A DNA stretch of 33,002 bases from Paratrimastix pyriformis. Its lineage: Eukaryota > Preaxostyla > Paratrimastigidae. The translations under genes and the position numbers were made by a program. The notes beneath the pieces were generated by a model that did no database searches, had not been told where the DNA came from, and worked only from the letters and a program-made list of their open reading frames with translations. Numbering within the stretch: position 1 is the stretch's first letter; every line of letters begins with the position of its first letter. This document shows, piece by piece, positions 29,195-33,002 of this stretch. The stretch lies in contig JAPMOS010000295.1 of assembly GCA_027972325.1 (NCBI GenBank), positions 1 through 33,002 on the forward strand, given 5' to 3'.

Positions 29195-30910
29195 TTCGCG
29201 ACGCGCCAGGTGCCCCGCTACGAGAGCCGCCACCGCGATGTGCAGTCCCTGCGCGCCGACACGTTTTCGACCCGGTGGGGAGCCCGGCGAGAACAGCTGG
29301 GTCAACCCCCTTTTCGCAGATCCACCGCGTCCTGCGCCACCTGCAGCACTCCGGGCCCGGCGTGGAGTGCACCCTGCTGGCCCCGGTCTGGCCGAGCCAG
29401 CCCTGGTAGCCCTACTGCTGGCCCTGACGGTGGACTGGCCCGTGCTCCTGCCGCAGGACCCGCGGGCCTTCCGCCCGGCTGCTTCCGGCCACTCGGAGCC
29501 GACGAAGAACCTCAGCTGGCGCGTCTGCGCCTTCAGGATTTCTGGGCGGCCGGAGCGGCCCATTGGAGCGCCCAAGGTCGCCAGCTACTTGTCTCGGCTG
29601 CTGTAAAGCCCACCACCGAGAAGAGCCTCACCAACCGGCTGCGTGCCCTGGCACGGTTCTGCGCCCGCCGGGGCATCCCGCTGGTGCCCATGCCCGTGAG
29701 CGCGCTGGCCGACTACACCGACGAGGCTACCCGGGCCAGCTGCCGGCCCCGGTCGACTCTGTCGCTCATCGCCACTGTGGTCAATCTGATTCACGACGCG
29801 CTTGGGGTGCCTTCCCCGGCGCGAGACCACCTTTACGGACGCCTGCGCAAGGCCATCCGTCTGCGCCGCACCACGCAGCCCGTCCAGAAGGGGCTGCCCG
29901 TGCCGCCCACCCTGCTGGTGGAGCTCTTCCACCGGTGGGGCCCCAACGACGCGCTTCCGCTGGAGCGCCTCCGCGCCAAGCTGGTCGCCCTGCTGGCCTT
30001 CCTGGCGCTGCTTCGGCCCTCGGACGTGACCCTGCCCACCGTGGCGCAGGTGGCCGTGCCGCCGGCCGCCGATCGGCTGGTGGTCTGCCTGCTGGGCTTC
30101 AAGAACGACTACACCGCCCAGGGCGCCTCCGTCACCATCTGGCGCGCCGCCGATGCGCTGCTCGACCCGGTGAGCTGCTACCAGTGCTGGCTCCGCCGCA
30201 CGCGCGCCATGCGCCCCGACCCGCCCGGACCGTCGCGGGTCGTTATCCAGCTGCGCCGCCCCTACGAGGGCGTCAAGCCGGCCACCATCAGCCACATCCT
30301 CAACGAGGTCATCGTCGCCGGCGGGGGCGATCGCTCGCTCCTCTCGGCCCGCGGCTTCCGCCGTGGCGGGGCCAGCTGGGCCATTGCGCGCGAGGTCATG
30401 CCCGACAAGATCCTGCACCTGGGCCGCTGGGCTTCGGCCAAAGTGTTTGCGCAGCACTACGTGCAGACGGGCGTCGACAGCAACTTCACCGACCTCATGT
30501 TCGCCCCGGCGCCGCCGCCGCCGCCGCCGCCCCGTGCCCCTGGCGCCGCCGCGCCGCTCGCCGCCACGGATCTCGTCCAGGCCGTGCGTCCGGCGCCTCC
30601 GCCTCCGCCCCTGCCGCCAGGCTCGCCTGCTTCGTCGCTCTCGCTGTCGGCGGCCACGCCGCGTCACCGCCCGGCCGCTCCGCCACGCCAGCGCGTTGTG
30701 ATATGCGACGACGACGTTTCCGATGAGGCGAGTCCTTCGGGCGATGCCACGAGCACGCCTGCTGCGCCTGCTCGCCGCCGCTCGAGCAGGGCGCCTTCTG
30801 CTCCGCGCCGCCGCCGCCGGAGCGCTCTCTGGGCCAGGCCGTCTGATGACGACGAGAACGACGAGCTCGAGGCGGATTCGTCCAGCCTGCCCGCCGGCGA
30901 GTGCTTTTGA
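29195..30910 (+). pseudogene. Connector and tyrosine recombinase, DIRS copy C
   Basis: Recombinase landmarks are PTTEKSLTNRLRALARF near 29612, LLRPSDVTLPTVAQV near 30011-30055, SARGFRRGGASWAIA near 30345-30390 and LGRWASAKVFAQHYVQTG near 30419-30472. The Pro-rich, Ser/Arg-rich, then acidic tail (SDDDENDELEADSSSL) ends at 30908-30910. Confidence 0.82.
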
Positions 30911-31116
30911 GTTGCCGCGCCGCGCCGGGCCTCATTTGTCTGTTTTATGTTTTCTGTGTTTCTCCTGCTGCCGCCGGCCGACTAGATGCTGGTTTTGGCA
31001 TGCCTTTCTGGGAATTTTCATTTTTTCCTTTTTGTCTGCGGCCAGCCGACTAGATGCTGCGCTGCTGTGGGTTTTCTGTTTTTGCTTTTCTCCCACGACT
31101 CTCTCTCTGCATGTGA

Positions 31117-31215
31117 TAGCACCTAGACTGCCGAAGACGGAGGCTGTCGGCTGCTATCCTGAGTCTTACGATGGATAGTGAGTCGACAGCCGAAGTCGAG
31201 GCAGGATAGGTGCTA
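31117..31215 (+). repeat. 99-bp palindromic terminal repeat, forward form (right end of copy C)
   Basis: Identical to 7566-7664 and 16777-16875. Confidence 0.85.
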
Positions 31216-31276
31216 TATCTCCTTGTTCTTCATGATAAACACCACACAATGCAGAAAAGTCACAAGTCAAACCCAG
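31176..31276 (+). repeat. Left 101-bp direct repeat flanking unit Y (period 3)
   Basis: Matches 7625-7725; the right partner lies beyond the window. Confidence 0.7.
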
Positions 31277-31601
31277 AATGGTTGCAGAAAGTGTGGAGAT
31301 GTCTCTGGTGGGCTCTTGAAGGTAATCAGAGGATGAGGGAGTCGTTTCAAAAAACAATTCAGGAATCTTCAAAAGGCATCCGTTCGTGGATGGAAAGTTG
31401 GCCGTATTCTAAACGCGACGGAACTGCTAAGAGGATGGTTTGGGGATGGAAGGATGTGGTGGGGAATTTGTGTGGTGGCTGGTGCCAGAGGGAGTGGTGG
31501 TTGTATGTTTTGAAGTGTGGAAGTTTTTTGGCAAATTTGTGGGAAATTTTCCTCGGAAAATGCGGGGTGAAAATTCAGAAATGGATCCCGCGTTTTTCCT
31601 G

Positions 31602-31610
31602 TATAAAAGG
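31602..31610 (+). promoter_or_regulatory. TATA box of unit Y, period 3
   Basis: TATAAAAGG 38 bases before the ATG at 31648. Confidence 0.6.
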
Positions 31611-31647
31611 GGCGCCAACTTTGGTCTTTCAAACAATTTTTGCTGTG

Positions 31648-32575
31648 ATGGAAGATTCAAACCCACCACCACCGCGGGCTGTGAAAATTGTGTCGACAAC
31701 GCCTCAAGATGCGCTGGCCATGGCTGAGTCAAGAATTCGTGATTTGGAGGAGGCCATCCCTAATGGCCAATTCTTCTTTCTCTGGGGTGAGAAGGCTCAC
31801 ACTCTCTATTGTCGAGTTGATGGAGGAGGTGTCAATGTGCCTGAAGTTGCACGGCTGATTGGGATCAAGGGTGCTGCTCAAGTCGTTGAGCTGTCTGATG
31901 AGCAGTTCGAACGTGAACGTGCACTCCTTATGGCAAGGCATGAACATCAGAATGAAAATTCACGGGCGAAGATTTTGGCCCACATGGAGGTTGCAAAACT
32001 GGCAGCTGCGGTCTGGAATTTTTTCTGTTGGATGAATCCTGACTTGTCGATAGCCTCTCATTGGAGCGCTTTCGGATCTCTTGCGGAGAACGGCCATCCC
32101 AGGAGGCAAAATCCTGGTCTGGCCTCCGAAGGCCATGCCTTCGGGGGGGGACATTGTTGCGATCACTGTCCCCTTCGCAGTGATTGCCCCCCCCCAGGTG
32201 ATTGGCGAGGTTGCGAAGCTCCTGCCTCGGGTTCTGCCGCCGCCGTCGCAAGTCCCAATCAGATACACTGCACCGGATACAACCCTACCGACGTGGTGGA
32301 TCCACGGGGTCCCTCTGAACGTATCAGGCGATGCAATCAAAACCAGGCTGGGCGAGCTCGGCATTCCGATCGAGTCTGTGGAAAGAATCAAGGAGCCCAC
32401 CAGCAATTTACCTACGTCTCAAGTCAGGGTCACGGTGACCACCCAGGAGGTGTGGGACCGGCTGAGGGCTCTCGGGAAGTTTATCGACGGGCTCAGTGTA
32501 AAGGCCGAACGCAAGAGAGGCCCGCCCCATTTGTTCGTGGTCTCGATTGATGAAGAAGAGCGGATTGGTCTTTGA
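31648..32575 (+). pseudogene. ORF1-like protein of unit Y, period 3
   Basis: The best copy of ORF1. The first half is open from the ATG at 31648 through VWNFFCWMNPDLSI. The RRM-like half is open in the frame offset by one base (about 32069-32575). It ends RKRGPPHLFVVSIDEEERIGL with a TGA at 32573-32575, about 50 bases upstream of the USP-like start, so ORF1 and the protease are separate frames in the same order. The offset at about 32045-32060 is shared by all copies. Confidence 0.55.
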
Positions 32576-32629
32576 CGCCTTTGGGGTGATGTGGGGAAAT
32601 TTATGGTGAAGGTTGGAGGGTGTGCTTGA

Positions 32630-33002
32630 ATGAAGCAGGGGATGAGCTAAATTGGATTGAAAAGCGAAATGGGTGTGTACGGTTTGGGGTCAATAGTCGA
32701 GGGGTGAAATGGCAGTCGAATATGGATGGATTTGTGTTGGGAGTGCAGGGGGCGGAGCTGGTCAGAGCGAGGATGGGAAGAATAGAGGGGGGGCTGGCGT
32801 CATGGAGCCTGGGTACTGTGGGATAACAAATTCCACCGGCCATCGTTGCTATATCACTGCTGCAATTCAAGCAGCAAGAAGTGATAGTTGATAGTGGTTT
32901 AGGCTTTTGATACTATTCGAAGGGAGGGATTGATTGGTCGACTCAGAATAAGGTTTGGGTTGAGGATGTTGCTTGTAAATTTGATGAATACCATGACGGC
33001 GA
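32630..33002 (+). pseudogene. USP-like frame of unit Y, period 3, partial
   Basis: Starts at the ATG equivalent to 9066. It reads GDELNWIEKRNGCVRFGVNS, then MDGFVLGVQGAELVRARMG, which is probably the truer N-terminal reading than that of period 1. The Cys-box segment (YCGITNSTGHRC) follows in another frame at about 32813-32850. The His-box half lies outside the window. Confidence 0.5.

Larger units (their letters stand above)
25220..31215 (+). mobile_element. DIRS-like element copy C
   Basis: Complete in layout, about 6.0 kb, between inverted 99-bp repeats. Parts: leader 25319-25945 with TACTTAAG at 25845-25852, gag 25946-27522, RT about 27815-28625, RNase H about 28740-29145, connector about 29195-29610, recombinase about 29612-30505, tail to 30910, 3' UTR 30911-31116. 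This is the least broken of the three, particularly in the RNase H to recombinase portion, with a handful of breaks overall. Confidence 0.88.
31277..33002 (+). mobile_element. Unit Y, period 3, cut by the window edge
   Basis: Uninterrupted counterpart of period 1 and of the LINE-bearing period 2; it shows the empty LINE target TGAGAAGGCTCAC once, near 31788-31800. The first 320 bases before the TATA box carry no supported gene. Confidence 0.65.

Noticed and set aside
27395-29575. 726-residue minus-strand frame opposite DIRS copy C (similar at 13061-15157)
   Set aside because: It is antisense to clear RT and RNase H domains, rich in Gly/Arg/Val/Ala with no motif; it reflects GC-rich third positions.
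7566-31215. Regularly spaced repeats as a CRISPR-like array
   Set aside because: The spacing is kilobases and the repeats bound mobile elements; there are no short unique spacers or cas genes.
31995-32015. T TTT TTC slippery heptamer in ORF1 of unit Y
   Set aside because: A -1 shift here leads to a stop within a few codons; the downstream RRM-like half is in the +1 frame, so this heptamer cannot join them.
31210-32550. 446-residue frame starting upstream of the TATA box in unit Y, period 3
   Set aside because: Its first 146 codons lie across the direct repeat, the G-rich upstream sequence and the TATA box, and its last third is out of frame with the RRM-like segment. The ATG at 31648 is the better start. 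The upstream part is not open in period 1.

Overview
The window is almost entirely mobile DNA from a eukaryote, most likely a GC-rich protist. The evidence is DIRS-type tyrosine-recombinase retroelements, a LINE with an RNase H domain, a TATA box with TATA-to-ATG spacing typical of a eukaryotic core promoter, and no bacterial gene organisation or ribosome-binding sites. An amoebozoan such as an Acanthamoeba relative, or an alga, would fit, but nothing in the sequence fixes the species. No ordinary host gene, rRNA, tRNA or CRISPR array was recognised.

Layout. (1) Positions 1-2096 hold the 5' part of an old, decayed DIRS-like retroelement on the minus strand: a gag-like region, then the start of a reverse transcriptase that runs off the left edge. 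(2) From 2097 to the right edge lies a head-to-tail array with a period of about 9.2 kb, seen two and a fraction times (period starts near 2097, 11292 and 25623). Each period holds a DIRS element (gag, RT-RNase H, tyrosine recombinase), then a 2.4 kb unit called Y here, then a short 0.7 kb unit that shares the DIRS leader. (3) In the second period a 5.1 kb LINE lies inside Y in the opposite orientation (17460-22547), with a perfect 13-bp target duplication and a (GT)n tract at its 3' end.

Two repeats organise the array. A 99-bp imperfect palindrome bounds each DIRS copy as a perfect inverted terminal repeat: reverse form on the left at 10893 and 25220, forward form on the right at 7566, 16777 and 31117. 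A 101-102-bp direct repeat flanks Y (7625-7725 and 10146-10247; 16836-16936 and 24465-24566). It starts inside the palindrome and looks like an exceptionally long target-site duplication.

Y is the most unusual part. Behind a TATA box it encodes an ORF1-like protein with an RRM-like LINE/gag-type segment. That is followed by a reading frame with the Cys box, CxxC, His box and FNDS motif of a ubiquitin-specific protease (peptidase C19/USP). It has no reverse transcriptase or transposase of its own. Y sits at the same point in all three periods, so it was in place before the array was amplified; the LINE came later, into one period only. Copies in the array differ mainly by homopolymer-run length, with few substitutions, which fits very recent amplification, long-read consensus error, or both. 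The DIRS copies are treated as fossils: each is recognisable from end to end but broken in several places.
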